64,000 nt of DNA, from positions 1 to 64,000 of the forward strand of contig JAPOWG010000116.1 in NCBI GenBank assembly GCA_026707745.1. Reading direction: 5' to 3'. This stretch comes from Chloroflexota bacterium (GTDB lineage Bacteria > Chloroflexota > Anaerolineae > Aggregatilineales > Phototrophicaceae). The position numbers and the translations under genes were made by a program. Below the pieces are notes generated by a model. That model was not told the DNA's origin and did no database searches. It saw only the letters and a program-made list of their open reading frames with translations. Positions 1 through 8,642 of this stretch are shown here, piece by piece; position 1 is the stretch's first letter; each line of letters begins with the position of its first letter.

Positions 1-175
1 CAACCCCCCACCCCCCGGCCCCCTCTCCCACAAGGGGAGAGGGGGAGCTAAACAGCTAAGCTTGGCGGACTTCGTAGTGATTTGTTGCGAATCGCAAGGA
101 TCAATCTCCTTTTAGATATGGTTTTGGCATTGTTCCAGTTATCCATACCTATAGTTCTCAGTACTGGACAAGCCT
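1..175. repeat. MITE-like element A, right-hand part
   Basis: This is the right portion of a dispersed element seen complete at 32950-33150 and 22663-22862. It starts inside the C-rich/G-rich hairpin (arms near 19-29 and 34-45) and shares the following stretch almost base for base with the 33 kb copy. It ends in a degenerate copy of the terminal repeat, CAGTACTGGACAAGC, near 159-173. The left terminus lies outside the window. Confidence 0.7.
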
Positions 176-221
176 CACAGCACACACACATTTTTCGCAG
201 TACTAACTTGGAACTACTCTT

Positions 222-1595
222 ATGAAACCACAGGCCGCTAGACAAGAGCTGGAACAAGCCTGCCGCGCTCACGGAAAATCGCAAGCCGTCTCGTTGCATG
301 AGCGACGCGGTTTGCGTAAACAGAGCAGCCCCGTTACTCCAAGTCGACAGCAGTGGCTGCTGCTTTCGCTTGCGGGGGCCTTCATTGCGACCAATACCCT
401 GGCCCTGGCGCTAAGCGGCAGTTCCGAGCAAAGTGATTGGACCGGTCTTGCCCTCTGGATTAGCTGCGCGCTGGTTGGCGGGAAGATTTTGGATCGCTTT
501 CTTCCCGATCGAGATCCAATTCTGTTTCCTATCGTCATGTTGTTCAGCGGCTGGGGCTTATTGACGATCACGCGGTTGGCGCCGCCTTTTGCGAATCGAC
601 AAGAAATTTGGCTGCTTATCTCAACCGGGGCGATGCTGTTGGTGGCAGTATTTCCGCATGCGCTGCGCTGGATGCGTTCATACCGCTATGTCATTCTGGC
701 TGTCGCATTGGCGCTTATGCTCGCCACCATCGCATTTGGCAGCAATCCCTCGGGCTTCCCCTTTGCGCCGCGGCTCTGGCTGCGCTTCGGCGGGTTCTAT
801 TTTCAGCCATCCGAGATGATGAAGCTGGTCTTGGTCGCCTTCCTGGCCAGCTACCTTGGCGAAAGCGCTACGGCATTCAGGATCGCCGACAAAGACGGCA
901 GCGCGAAAGCTCACCTGCCGCGGCTGCTCGGGCCGACGGCGCTGATCTCGGCACTGTCAGTTGTCATGCTCATTTGGCAGCGCGATCTTGGCACTGCCAT
1001 GCTGTTTTTCGTCGTATTCGCGCTCATGTTGTATTTGACTAGCGGCGACTGGCGCGTGATTGCGGGTGGCGCGGCAATGGTGATCGTTGCCGGAATCCTG
1101 GCTTATCACTTGTTCGATGTCGTCCGCCTACGGGTCGATATCTGGCTGAATCCATGGCCCGAGGCAGATAACCGCGCCTATCAGATCGTACAAAGCCTGA
1201 TGGCTTTCAGCTCGGGGGGCGTATTCGGAAGCGGCCTGGGCCAAGGCTCTCCGCTCTATGTACCGGTGGCGCACTCGGATTTCATATTTGCGGCGATAGC
1301 CGAAGAATGGGGCCTGCTCGGCGTCATCGGCGTATTAAGCTGTTTCGCGGTCCTGACGCTGCGCGGCCTGAGCATCGGGCTGCGGCATTCCACGAGCGCA
1401 TTTCGCCGGCTATTCGCGATTGGCTTGTCCACGATGCTGGCGGCTCAAGCGATCATGATCATGGGGGGCGTGCTCAAGCTGATCCCTTTAACAGGTGTTA
1501 CGCTGCCCTTCTTCAGTTACGGCGGCAGCTCCTTGCTGGTCAGCTTCGTCATGATCGGCTTCCTGATTCGCCTGTCTTCCGAGGCGCGCCAATGA
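222..1595 (+). CDS. FtsW/RodA/SpoVE (SEDS) family protein
   Basis: This is a polytopic SEDS-family lipid II polymerase (glycosyltransferase) of septal or lateral wall synthesis in the cytoplasmic membrane. About ten hydrophobic segments run from residue 45 to the end. Family signatures include QRDLGTAML (the acidic residue of the QPDLGTA-type motif), SDFIFAAIAEEWGLLG, and the C-terminal PFFSYGGSSLL. It overlaps the next gene by ATGA, so the two are translationally coupled, as expected for a SEDS-PBP pair. The start is uncertain. The ATG at 222 lacks a good Shine-Dalgarno, and the first 35 or so codons coincide with a dispersed hairpin repeat (229-325). In-frame TTG codons at 294 and 312 are alternatives. 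Whether it is FtsW or RodA cannot be told from sequence alone. Confidence 0.93.
   Translation: MKPQAARQELEQACRAHGKSQAVSLHERRGLRKQSSPVTPSRQQWLLLSLAGAFIATNTLALALSGSSEQSDWTGLALWISCALVGGKILDRFLPDRDPILFPIVMLFSGWGLLTITRLAPPFANRQEIWLLISTGAMLLVAVFPHALRWMRSYRYVILAVALALMLATIAFGSNPSGFPFAPRLWLRFGGFYFQPSEMMKLVLVAFLASYLGESATAFRIADKDGSAKAHLPRLLGPTALISALSVVMLIWQRDLGTAMLFFVVFALMLYLTSGDWRVIAGGAAMVIVAGILAYHLFDVVRLRVDIWLNPWPEADNRAYQIVQSLMAFSSGGVFGSGLGQGSPLYVPVAHSDFIFAAIAEEWGLLGVIGVLSCFAVLTLRGLSIGLRHSTSAFRRLFAIGLSTMLAAQAIMIMGGVLKLIPLTGVTLPFFSYGGSSLLVSFVMIGFLIRLSSEARQ
229..325 (+). repeat. structured repeat S, copy a
   Basis: This sequence aligns with copies at 3055-3155, 29935-30035, 41461-41551 and 41605-41689. 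The second half forms a hairpin (CGTTGC 292-297, loop ATGA, GCGACG 302-307). This copy lies inside the annotated start of the SEDS gene. Confidence 0.55.
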
Positions 1596-3010
1596 TTGCG
1601 GTACCGGCAATCAAACGCCTGATGTTAGCGACGCTCTTGCTCTTCGCGGCGATAGCCCTGGCAGCAACATATTGGGCGCTTGCCGGACGAGACGGCATAT
1701 TGCTTCGGGACGACAATCCCCGTTTGATCGAGGCCGTCGCGCGGATCCATCGCGGCAGCATTTACGACCGTCAGGAACAGTTGTTGGTCGAAAGCGCCGA
1801 AACCAACAGCGGTATGAGAAGATCTTACCTGCGGCCGTCGACATACAGCCTGGTCGGCTATTACAGTTTGCGTTACGGCTCCTCCGGCGTCGAAGCTGCC
1901 TTCAACGAGGCCTTGATCGGAAGCGAATCGACCGAAACTTTAGAGAACTATTTCAGCCGCGAGATCCTCAACGTGCCGCAAGCAGGCGCGGATCTGCGGC
2001 TCACGCTCATGGCCGATGTCCAGGATGCGCTCACGCTCGCCATGCGCAGCTATCGAGGCGCAGCCGTCGTGATGGACTCGGAGAGCGGAGCGATTTTGGC
2101 AATGGCCAGTTTACCCTCTTACGATCCCAATACGCTCGATGAGGACTGGGAATACCTGGTTGCCGACGAGGGCAGGCCATTTTTCAACCGCGCCCTACAA
2201 GGCCTGTATCAGCCTGGCGCCGCTATGACAAGTCTGTGGCTGGCAGACGCGATTCAGTCCGACTACGACCTGTCAACACCATTTACTGAGCCAGATGCGC
2301 CGGTTGAACTCGAGCCAGACATGAGTTTCAAGTGTTTGTTCCAACCGCCCAGCGAAGAAATCACCCTGATAGAGGCTTTCATTTCCGGGTGCCCCGCCCC
2401 CTTCGTCAACTACCAGGCGACGCTAACCGAAGACGGCTATGCCAGGATCGTAGAGAGCTTTTCGCTGGAAGAACCGAGTACCCTGGCCGGTTTCCCCGTT
2501 CCGGGCGCCGGAGCCACTGCGGCAAGCGACGGCGGCGACGCCCCGGAACCGGATGCTACCCGCTTGCGCGATGCCTTGGGACAAGGCGATCTGACTATGA
2601 CCCCCTTGCAAATGGCCACCGCCATGTCCGCCATAGCAGGTGATGGCGCTGCGCCGACGCCCTATGTTTTGTCGGGGATTCGCCAGCCGGGCGCGGAAAC
2701 GTGGGAGGAGAAGAGGCCAGGACAAAGCGCTCGCATCATGTTGGCGCCCGAAACTGCCGCAAAACTTCGCAGCGTGTTCCAGGAGGCCTGGAATAATCTG
2801 CGAGAGGAATCCGCCCCGCTCGATCTCAGGGTCGGCGCGAAGTTTGCAATGTCGCGGTCCGGTGACGAGGCGCAGATATGGCTGACAGGGTTTGTGACGC
2901 CAGACGAGAGACCGGCGGTTGCATTTGTCGCTGTGCTGGAAAACACGGACGATATCGAAGCGATTGTCGGGGTCGGTCAAGCAGTGACCGAAGCGCTTCT
3001 GTCATCGTGA
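1592..3010 (+). CDS. PBP2/FtsI-like protein with degenerate transpeptidase site
   Basis: 472 aa. An N-terminal membrane anchor (about residues 8-30) is followed by a short dimerisation-like region and a transpeptidase fold from about 134. The fold is recognisable by QDALTLAMRSYRGAAVVMD, LPSYDPN, FFNRALQGLYQPG and LTMTPLQMATAMSAIAGDG. All three catalytic motifs are altered. At the SxxK position after YQPG (about residue 210) the sequence is AAMT. The SxN site reads SGC. The KTG site near the C-terminus reads AKFAMS. It is therefore very likely inactive as a transpeptidase and may act as a structural partner or regulator of the upstream SEDS polymerase. The start is the ATG of the ATGA overlap; the longer upstream frame is out of context. 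The reading frame is intact, which argues against a recent pseudogene. Confidence 0.85.
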   Translation: MIAVPAIKRLMLATLLLFAAIALAATYWALAGRDGILLRDDNPRLIEAVARIHRGSIYDRQEQLLVESAETNSGMRRSYLRPSTYSLVGYYSLRYGSSGVEAAFNEALIGSESTETLENYFSREILNVPQAGADLRLTLMADVQDALTLAMRSYRGAAVVMDSESGAILAMASLPSYDPNTLDEDWEYLVADEGRPFFNRALQGLYQPGAAMTSLWLADAIQSDYDLSTPFTEPDAPVELEPDMSFKCLFQPPSEEITLIEAFISGCPAPFVNYQATLTEDGYARIVESFSLEEPSTLAGFPVPGAGATAASDGGDAPEPDATRLRDALGQGDLTMTPLQMATAMSAIAGDGAAPTPYVLSGIRQPGAETWEEKRPGQSARIMLAPETAAKLRSVFQEAWNNLREESAPLDLRVGAKFAMSRSGDEAQIWLTGFVTPDERPAVAFVAVLENTDDIEAIVGVGQAVTEALLSS

Positions 3011-3054
3011 ATCAGGTTTGCTCCCTTGCGGGCAATCCCAGGGCGACCGCGCCC

Positions 3055-3155
3055 ACAGCCGCTCGGCGCGTAATCGACGAATTTGGGCTACCGCGCTCAC
3101 ATAAAATAATAAACCGGCTCGGCTACCGCGGATCGCAGTTTATTAAAAGAGAGAT
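3055..3155 (+). repeat. structured repeat S, copy b
   Basis: It begins GCCGCTCGGCGCGTAA and ends GTTTATTAAAAGAG, matching the other copies at both ends. The central hairpin is less well kept here. Confidence 0.55.
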
Positions 3156-3168
3156 GCGAGCGCGCTAA

Positions 3169-3282
3169 ATGGGCATCTTGAGCCTGAGTTGGCCAGTGGC
3201 AGCGGGAGTTGGTCCCGTTATCGGCGGCGCGTTGGGATTTGTAATATTGTCACGATCCCGCAATCGTAGAAGTGTCCCGTGA
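3169..3282 (+). CDS. possible small membrane protein (37 aa)
   Basis: An ATG-initiated frame of 37 codons encodes one hydrophobic, glycine-rich segment (GPVIGGALGFVIL) followed by a basic tail (SRSRNRRS). This is the layout of a single-pass micropeptide with a cytoplasmic positive end. AAAAGAGAG lies about 15 bases upstream, so the ribosome site is weak. It sits alone between the PBP-like gene and Uma2 and could be chance. No family is recognised. Confidence 0.3.
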   Translation: MGILSLSWPVAAGVGPVIGGALGFVILSRSRNRRSVP

Positions 3283-3302
3283 AAATAAGCCTACGCCATG
3301 CG

Positions 3303-3884
3303 CTAGGACTCGGCGCTGAGTTGGACCTGTTCGTAAATTTCGTCCAGAGCAATCTGACAGTCCAATGAGGTCAATGTCAAGGACGCATCGCGCCCTATGA
3401 TATCTGTAAGCAGCCACGAGTCTTCCGGCTGCCTGGCAAAATGCTCTATGTGATAATTCGTTTGGGATATCAAGATATAGTCCTGAAGCGAATCGAGTGT
3501 ACGATAATGCCTAAGTTTGCGCCCACGGTCATGCTGTTCAGTTGATGGGGACAGGATTTCAATGATGACTGTCGGATTGAGCAAGGTCTGTGGGTTGCTT
3601 TCTTCGTATGCTGGCTGTCCGCAGACGATGCTCAGATCAGGATAAGCATAAGAGCCGGTTGCCTCCATCTTCACCCGCATATCGCTGGAAAAGATGAAGC
3701 AACCTTTGCCATGCAAGCGCCCGTAAAACGCGAAGCTGGCACTCATGACAATCAAATTGTGATTGGACGACGCCCCCGCCATCAAAACGATTTGACCATC
3801 GAAGTACTCGCTTTTGCGCTCAAATTGCTGGTCAAATTCAAGATATTCTGCCACAGACACGTTCTCTTTCGGCAATGCTAACAT
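3303..3884 (-). CDS. Uma2 family (DUF820) protein
   Basis: 193 aa, restriction-endonuclease-like fold of the Uma2/DUF820 family, which is abundant in cyanobacteria and Chloroflexota and of unknown physiological role. Typical signatures are present: VAEYLEFDQQFERKSEYFDG, SSDMRVKM, YPDLSIVCG and IIEILSPSTEQHDRGRKLRHY. The Asp of YPD and the Glu of IEI/LSPST correspond to the PD-(D/E)xK acidic residues. The start at 3884 is preferred over one nine codons upstream because GAGAGG lies seven bases before it. It stands alone between convergent and tandem neighbours. Family assignment is firm; function is not. Confidence 0.88.
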   Translation of the reverse strand: MLALPKENVSVAEYLEFDQQFERKSEYFDGQIVLMAGASSNHNLIVMSASFAFYGRLHGKGCFIFSSDMRVKMEATGSYAYPDLSIVCGQPAYEESNPQTLLNPTVIIEILSPSTEQHDRGRKLRHYRTLDSLQDYILISQTNYHIEHFARQPEDSWLLTDIIGRDASLTLTSLDCQIALDEIYEQVQLSAES

Positions 3885-3944
3885 TGCTCGCCTCTCAATA
3901 TGCTGTGTCATTCCGAAACTCGCCCAAGCATATTATAACCTGAT

Positions 3945-6900
3945 TTAACCAACCAGCATTATGCCGCTCTCGCTTAGCCGCTGATTGAAACTCCGCAATT
4001 CATCGGTGGTCAGCACATTGAAGGCGTCAATCTGAATTTGAATCAAGTCCGATAGCTTGTCGAATACGGCATAGGACTGCTCCGTCGGCGGATACTCTCC
4101 CAAAGCAACCACGGAAGGCAAGGCGCTCAAGCGCCGCAAGGGATCAGTGCCGCTGTTGACCCGTCCCGGCCAGCCTTCGCGCAAGTCAGGGATCAGAATG
4201 CCTTTCTCTATTTCGAGGATGGCTTCTCGCAGCTCGTCGGCGCGTTCCGCCAGGTCTTTGGTCTCGTCAGTTTGAGTCAGCCGCTCGCAGAGGCTCTTCA
4301 ACTGAGCGCGGTGGCCCCGTATCAAATTGATGGACTCGGTCGCTCCCGAGTAGAAATCGTAGATGGTCTTCAGCAAGCCAAATTGGCGCTCAAGCTGGTC
4401 TTGCGACGCGTCAGATGTGGCGTCCTTGACCAGGTTGAACGACCGCGTCTGAACTTCATCGCCAACCTGAAGAGCAACCTGATATTCGCCGGGCACAACT
4501 GTAGGCCCGGGCATGCGCTCGAACTGCACATCATCGCCCCTTAGCTTTGGCGAATCCGGCAAACGCATATCCCAGACAAAGCGATTCCATCCGACATTGG
4601 CAGTGAGGAATATTGCGGATTTATCCTTTTTCTCCTTCTGTGACTTTCGATCCTCGTCGTCCATACTGAAGAATTCGCGCAAGAGATTTCCGTTCTCATC
4701 CGAGAAGCTCAACTTGATCTTGCCTTCAGGGCTTTCGTGAAGGTAATAGGCGACCATGACCCCGCGCGGCAGATTCTCACCCGAATCGAGGAATCTTCGT
4801 TCTACAACATTCTCTTCAGTGCGCGTATGCGTGTAAGCAGCCATGACGCCGGTGGAACTCATATAGGTCTTCCCCGGCTGATCGACCAGGCGCCGTCCGT
4901 CGATGCTCTCAAGAACGCGCTGGGTATCACGTGGTTGGAGCAACAGGGATCGTGACAGCGCCGCCTCGCCAGTCAATTGTTGCAGACGTGTCAGATCATC
5001 GAGAATCCAGAACGAGCGACCATGTGTGGCAGCGATAAGATCGTCCCTCTTGACCAGCAGATCGTGAATCGGCGTGATCGGCAAATTTAGCTGCAGCCGC
5101 TGCCAATTGGCGCCGTCGTCGAAGGAACAGTAGACACCGGTCTCTGTACCCGCATAGAGCAGGCCCGCCCGCGCCGGATCGCAGCGGATAACCCGCGTGA
5201 AGTCGTCAGAAGCTATGCCCCTGTTAATGCGCGTCCAGGACTGCCCATAGTCCCCTGTCTTGTAAAGATAGGGCGCATAGTCATCCAGTTTGTAACGGGT
5301 CGCAGCCATGTAGCAAGATGCGGGGTCATGAGCCGAGGGTTCCAGCATGCTGATCATGGACCACTCGGGCAGATCCGGGGGCGTAATGTCCTGCCAGTTC
5401 GCGCCATTGTCCCGGGAGATGTGCACCAGTCCGTCATCCGAGCCGGCCCACAAGACACCCGGTTCCTGTGGCGATTCGGCAAAAGAAAAGACGGTGGCAT
5501 AGACCTCCGCGCCCACAGCGTCCCGATTGATCGGGCCGCCGGTGACCTTGAGCGTTTCGGGATCGGCCCGCGTCAAATCCGGGCTAATCGGCCCCCAACT
5601 GTGACCCTCGTCCGTAGACTTGAAAACGATGTTCCCGCCGACGTAGAGCGTATTCGGATCGTGTGGAGAGAAAACGATGGGATAGGTCCAGGCAAAGCGA
5701 TATTCAAGGTCAGCCGCCGCTTCCCCAGCCATGTATTCCGGCCAGGTGGTCACCAGACGCAACTGCATGCTGCTATGATCGTAACGCTGCAAGCAGTTGC
5801 CTCCGCCCGGCGAACTGCCGATGGCGCCGACAAAGACGATATCGTCGTTATCCGGCTTAACGGCGATATAGCCACTCTCGCCCGAGCCAGCGATAAAGCC
5901 ATCCATCCACATCAGCGAGGACTTGTTGTTGCGGCTGGGCACCGCCACGCTGCTATTGTCCTGTTGCGTGCCATATACATAATAGGGATCGCGATTGTCG
6001 GCCGCGACGTGATAGAACTGCGCCGTCGGCTGATTGAAGATCGTCGACCAGGAGGCTCCGCCGTTCAGGGAGACGCATGCGCCGCCATCATTTCCCTGCA
6101 CCATTCGCGCCGGATTATTCGGGTCAATCCAGAGGTCGTGGTTATCCCCATGCGGCGTACCGATCATCGAATAAGTGCGGCCGCCGTCAACGGATTTCCA
6201 AAAGCGCAGATTGTTAACATAAACCGTGTCCGGATCTTGTGGATCAGGGGTGAGGTGCATGTAATACCAGGCGCGCGAGATGATATCGTTGTTGCGCGCG
6301 ACGTACTGCCAGGTATCGCCATAATCATCGGAGCGGTACATGCCGCCGTCTTGATGCTCGATCAAGGCATAGACGCGGCCAGGTTTGGCCGGCGACGCGG
6401 CAATGCCGATCTTGCCCAGAATCCCCGGGGGCAAGCCCTTGTTTTGCGTGATGCTATGCCAGGTGTCGCCGCCATCAGTCGAACGCCAGATGCCGCTGTC
6501 TTCACCACCGCTGCTGATCATATGGAAGTTGCGATAGACTTCCCAAATCGACGCGTAAATGATGCGCGGATTGTTCAGGTCGATGCTCAGGTCGACCGCG
6601 CCAGCTTTGTCGCTGACGAAGAGCACATGCTCCCAGGAAGCGCCGCCGTCTCTCGACTTGAAAACGCCGCGCTGCTGATTCCTCCCGAAGGCGTGCCCCA
6701 ATGCCGCGACGAAGACGATGTCAGGGTCCCGCGGGTGAATGCGGATCTTGCCGATGTGGCGGGTATCCTCCAAGCCGATGTGCCGCCAACTGCGCCCGGC
6801 GTCGGTGGATTTATAAACGCCGTCCCCATGCGAGACATCAATGCGGATGGTCGCTTCGCCCGTGCCGGCGTAGATGACGTTGGGATCGGCTTCCGAGACG

Positions 6901-7112
6901 GCCAGGGCGCCGACGGATGAGGTGCTGAAGTAGCCGTCGGAAATGCAGCGCCAGTATTGACCGGCGTCATCGGTCTTCCAGACGCCGCCGGCGCAAGCGC
7001 CGAAATAAAAGGCGCCGAGGTCGTTCACGTCGCCGGCCACAGTGACGACGCGTCCGCCGCGGAAGGGTCCGATGCAGCGCCAGCGTCCGATGTTGTCGAG
7101 GGGAAGGGTCAT
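3945..7112 (-). CDS. large BNR/sortilin-type beta-propeller protein
   Basis: 1055 aa. It consists of repeated BNR/Asp-box units of the VPS10/sortilin and WD40/YVTN glycosidase-like group. Repeats such as GVWKTDDAGQYW, GVYKSTDAGRSW, GIWRSTDGGDTW, MYRSDDYGDTW and LYKTGDYGQSW recur through about residues 40-700, suggesting two propellers. A C-terminal part (about 760-1055) has an Ig-like stretch followed by helices. The N-terminus starts directly with the propeller and shows no signal peptide, although relatives are often exported, so it may be cytoplasmic. The exact activity (glycosidase, ligand binding, scaffold) cannot be inferred. Its first codons and 5' flank are duplicated at 9362-9446, at the edge of the second accessory cassette. 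Confidence 0.85.
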   Translation of the reverse strand: MTLPLDNIGRWRCIGPFRGGRVVTVAGDVNDLGAFYFGACAGGVWKTDDAGQYWRCISDGYFSTSSVGALAVSEADPNVIYAGTGEATIRIDVSHGDGVYKSTDAGRSWRHIGLEDTRHIGKIRIHPRDPDIVFVAALGHAFGRNQQRGVFKSRDGGASWEHVLFVSDKAGAVDLSIDLNNPRIIYASIWEVYRNFHMISSGGEDSGIWRSTDGGDTWHSITQNKGLPPGILGKIGIAASPAKPGRVYALIEHQDGGMYRSDDYGDTWQYVARNNDIISRAWYYMHLTPDPQDPDTVYVNNLRFWKSVDGGRTYSMIGTPHGDNHDLWIDPNNPARMVQGNDGGACVSLNGGASWSTIFNQPTAQFYHVAADNRDPYYVYGTQQDNSSVAVPSRNNKSSLMWMDGFIAGSGESGYIAVKPDNDDIVFVGAIGSSPGGGNCLQRYDHSSMQLRLVTTWPEYMAGEAAADLEYRFAWTYPIVFSPHDPNTLYVGGNIVFKSTDEGHSWGPISPDLTRADPETLKVTGGPINRDAVGAEVYATVFSFAESPQEPGVLWAGSDDGLVHISRDNGANWQDITPPDLPEWSMISMLEPSAHDPASCYMAATRYKLDDYAPYLYKTGDYGQSWTRINRGIASDDFTRVIRCDPARAGLLYAGTETGVYCSFDDGANWQRLQLNLPITPIHDLLVKRDDLIAATHGRSFWILDDLTRLQQLTGEAALSRSLLLQPRDTQRVLESIDGRRLVDQPGKTYMSSTGVMAAYTHTRTEENVVERRFLDSGENLPRGVMVAYYLHESPEGKIKLSFSDENGNLLREFFSMDDEDRKSQKEKKDKSAIFLTANVGWNRFVWDMRLPDSPKLRGDDVQFERMPGPTVVPGEYQVALQVGDEVQTRSFNLVKDATSDASQDQLERQFGLLKTIYDFYSGATESINLIRGHRAQLKSLCERLTQTDETKDLAERADELREAILEIEKGILIPDLREGWPGRVNSGTDPLRRLSALPSVVALGEYPPTEQSYAVFDKLSDLIQIQIDAFNVLTTDELRSFNQRLSESGIMLVG

Positions 7113-7162
7113 GGTGGGTTTGCTTTCGTTGTTGGTGGATGAGATGGGGGTTATTGTAGCGT
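7079..7162. repeat. cassette boundary repeat L (start of BNR gene), copy 1
   Basis: This segment covers the first dozen codons of the BNR gene and its 5' flank, including a minus-strand TACAAT box (7153-7158). It is repeated in the same orientation at 9362-9446, with shared words such as CGATGTTGT, TTGGTGGATGAG and TATTGTA. It forms the left edge of the ATPase/RloB cassette. Confidence 0.75.
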
Positions 7163-7188
7163 GGAATGGATAAACCGCGTAACGACGA

Positions 7189-7218
7189 TTGAATCTTTGC
7201 AGATCTTAAAAGTATAAG
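7189..7218 (+). promoter_or_regulatory. candidate promoter of the ATPase/RloB pair
   Basis: TTGAAT (7189-7194) and TATAAG (7213-7218) are separated by 18 bases, about 55 bases ahead of the ATPase start. They lie inside the AT-rich cassette, just to the right of the boundary repeat. Confidence 0.5.
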
Positions 7219-7274
7219 TAGAATGCGTCTTACGAGATATTTTCTCGTTTTATGCAAGAAAAGGACGCTTAATC

Positions 7275-8642
7275 ATGTTGATTCGGTTCACAGTTGAGAA
7301 TTTTCTGTCGTTCAAGGACGAAGTTGAGTTCTCTATGGTGCCTGGGCGTACTCGCAAACACAAAGACCACATTTATGTCGACGATCGACGTAAGGATATT
7401 CGGCTGTTGAAGGCGGGAGTCGTCTACGGTCCGAACGCAGCAGGAAAATCTAATTTGATAAAAGCAATGGATTTCGCTCAAGATCTTGTTGTTGAAGGTA
7501 GGCGGGCAAATCAAAGCATTTCTGCAATACCATTTCTCTTTGACAGTTCAACTGAAGCCAAGCCCTCGAAGTTTCTTTTTGAGATCAAAACCGGAAGGAA
7601 AGTCTACGCATATAAGTTTGAAGTCGATTCAAAACAAGTGCATTTTGAATCTTTGACGGAGATACGATCATCAAGCGAAAAAACGATATTTGAACGTGTC
7701 ACCGACTCAGAGGGACAAACTCAAGTCACCCACGGCAGCCCTCTGGTGGTACCTGAGAACGAGGACATGTTTCTCGAGTTTACTGCACGAGGAACTCGTT
7801 CAAACCAACTGTACTTGACTGAGACTATAGAGCGTAACATCAGATACTTTGAAGACGTGTATGATTGGTTTCGCAAGACGCTCGTACTTGTGTATCCTGA
7901 TTCGATGGTGGATGCGGATTTCGGTCCGAGATACTTCAATAACGAAGACAACTTCCAGCAGAGATACCGTGATCTCATTCAGCTATATGACCTGGATATA
8001 GAAGACATAGATCTTCGACCTCTTGAAGCGGATGCTGAACAGTTTTTTTCCGACCATGACAAGTCAAATATCAGCCAAATGATAAGTGAATTGTCAGAGG
8101 ATCCAGAGGTAAAAGCCATTCTTTACAACCCGCGACTAAAGCTATTCGTGACCGTCGATAGACTTACTCAATATAAGGCCTACCAGTTTATTACAATTCA
8201 TTACATTAGGCATGAAGATCGCAGAGTTCGATTAGAGTTGTCGTTGGAGTCAGACGGTACAATTCGCTTATTCGAACTCACACCGGCGTTGATACGATTG
8301 CTTAGTAGCAGAGAAGAGATCGTCTTTGTTGTCGACGAATTGGACCGCAGCCTCCACGCGCAAATGACGCGCAATATCTTGGACATTTTTCTGTCAAATA
8401 GCGTCGGTAAACCAAGCCAACTGATAGTTACGACTCACGAGTCCGGCGTGTTAAACCTGGATTTGCTTCGCAGAGATGAGATTTGGTTCATAGAAAAGGA
8501 TCGGTATGCAGCATCGCAAGTCTATTCGCTTGAAGAGTTTGCGCCAAGATATGACGTGGATATACAGCGCGGGTACTTGAATGGTCGCTACGGCGCTATC
8601 CCGATCTTGCCAAGTTACAATATCTTGGAATGGGCCAAATAG
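7275..8642 (+). CDS. AAA/ABC-type ATPase, RloA-like
   Basis: 455 aa ATPase of the AAA_15/AAA_21 (SMC/RecN-like) group that pairs with RloB or other TOPRIM proteins. It opens with the typical MLIRFTVENFLSFKDEVEF. Walker A is GPNAAGKS (residues 52-59) and Walker B is IVFVVDEL (about 349-356), followed by a switch-like VTTHES. The middle carries the helical insert expected of this family. The ATG is preceded by AAGGA at about ten bases. It overlaps the downstream RloB-like gene by 13 bases, so they form one unit. Composition is clearly AT-richer than the housekeeping genes, which suggests transfer. Known relatives include restriction-linked RloA and defence ATPases such as AriA of PARIS; the defence role here is an inference. 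Confidence 0.85.
   Translation: MLIRFTVENFLSFKDEVEFSMVPGRTRKHKDHIYVDDRRKDIRLLKAGVVYGPNAAGKSNLIKAMDFAQDLVVEGRRANQSISAIPFLFDSSTEAKPSKFLFEIKTGRKVYAYKFEVDSKQVHFESLTEIRSSSEKTIFERVTDSEGQTQVTHGSPLVVPENEDMFLEFTARGTRSNQLYLTETIERNIRYFEDVYDWFRKTLVLVYPDSMVDADFGPRYFNNEDNFQQRYRDLIQLYDLDIEDIDLRPLEADAEQFFSDHDKSNISQMISELSEDPEVKAILYNPRLKLFVTVDRLTQYKAYQFITIHYIRHEDRRVRLELSLESDGTIRLFELTPALIRLLSSREEIVFVVDELDRSLHAQMTRNILDIFLSNSVGKPSQLIVTTHESGVLNLDLLRRDEIWFIEKDRYAASQVYSLEEFAPRYDVDIQRGYLNGRYGAIPILPSYNILEWAK

Noticed and set aside
5328..6920. 530-codon open frame on the plus strand opposite the BNR gene
   Set aside because: It runs antisense to a clear propeller gene, encodes no recognisable motif, and has the composition expected of a codon-phase shadow in GC-rich DNA.
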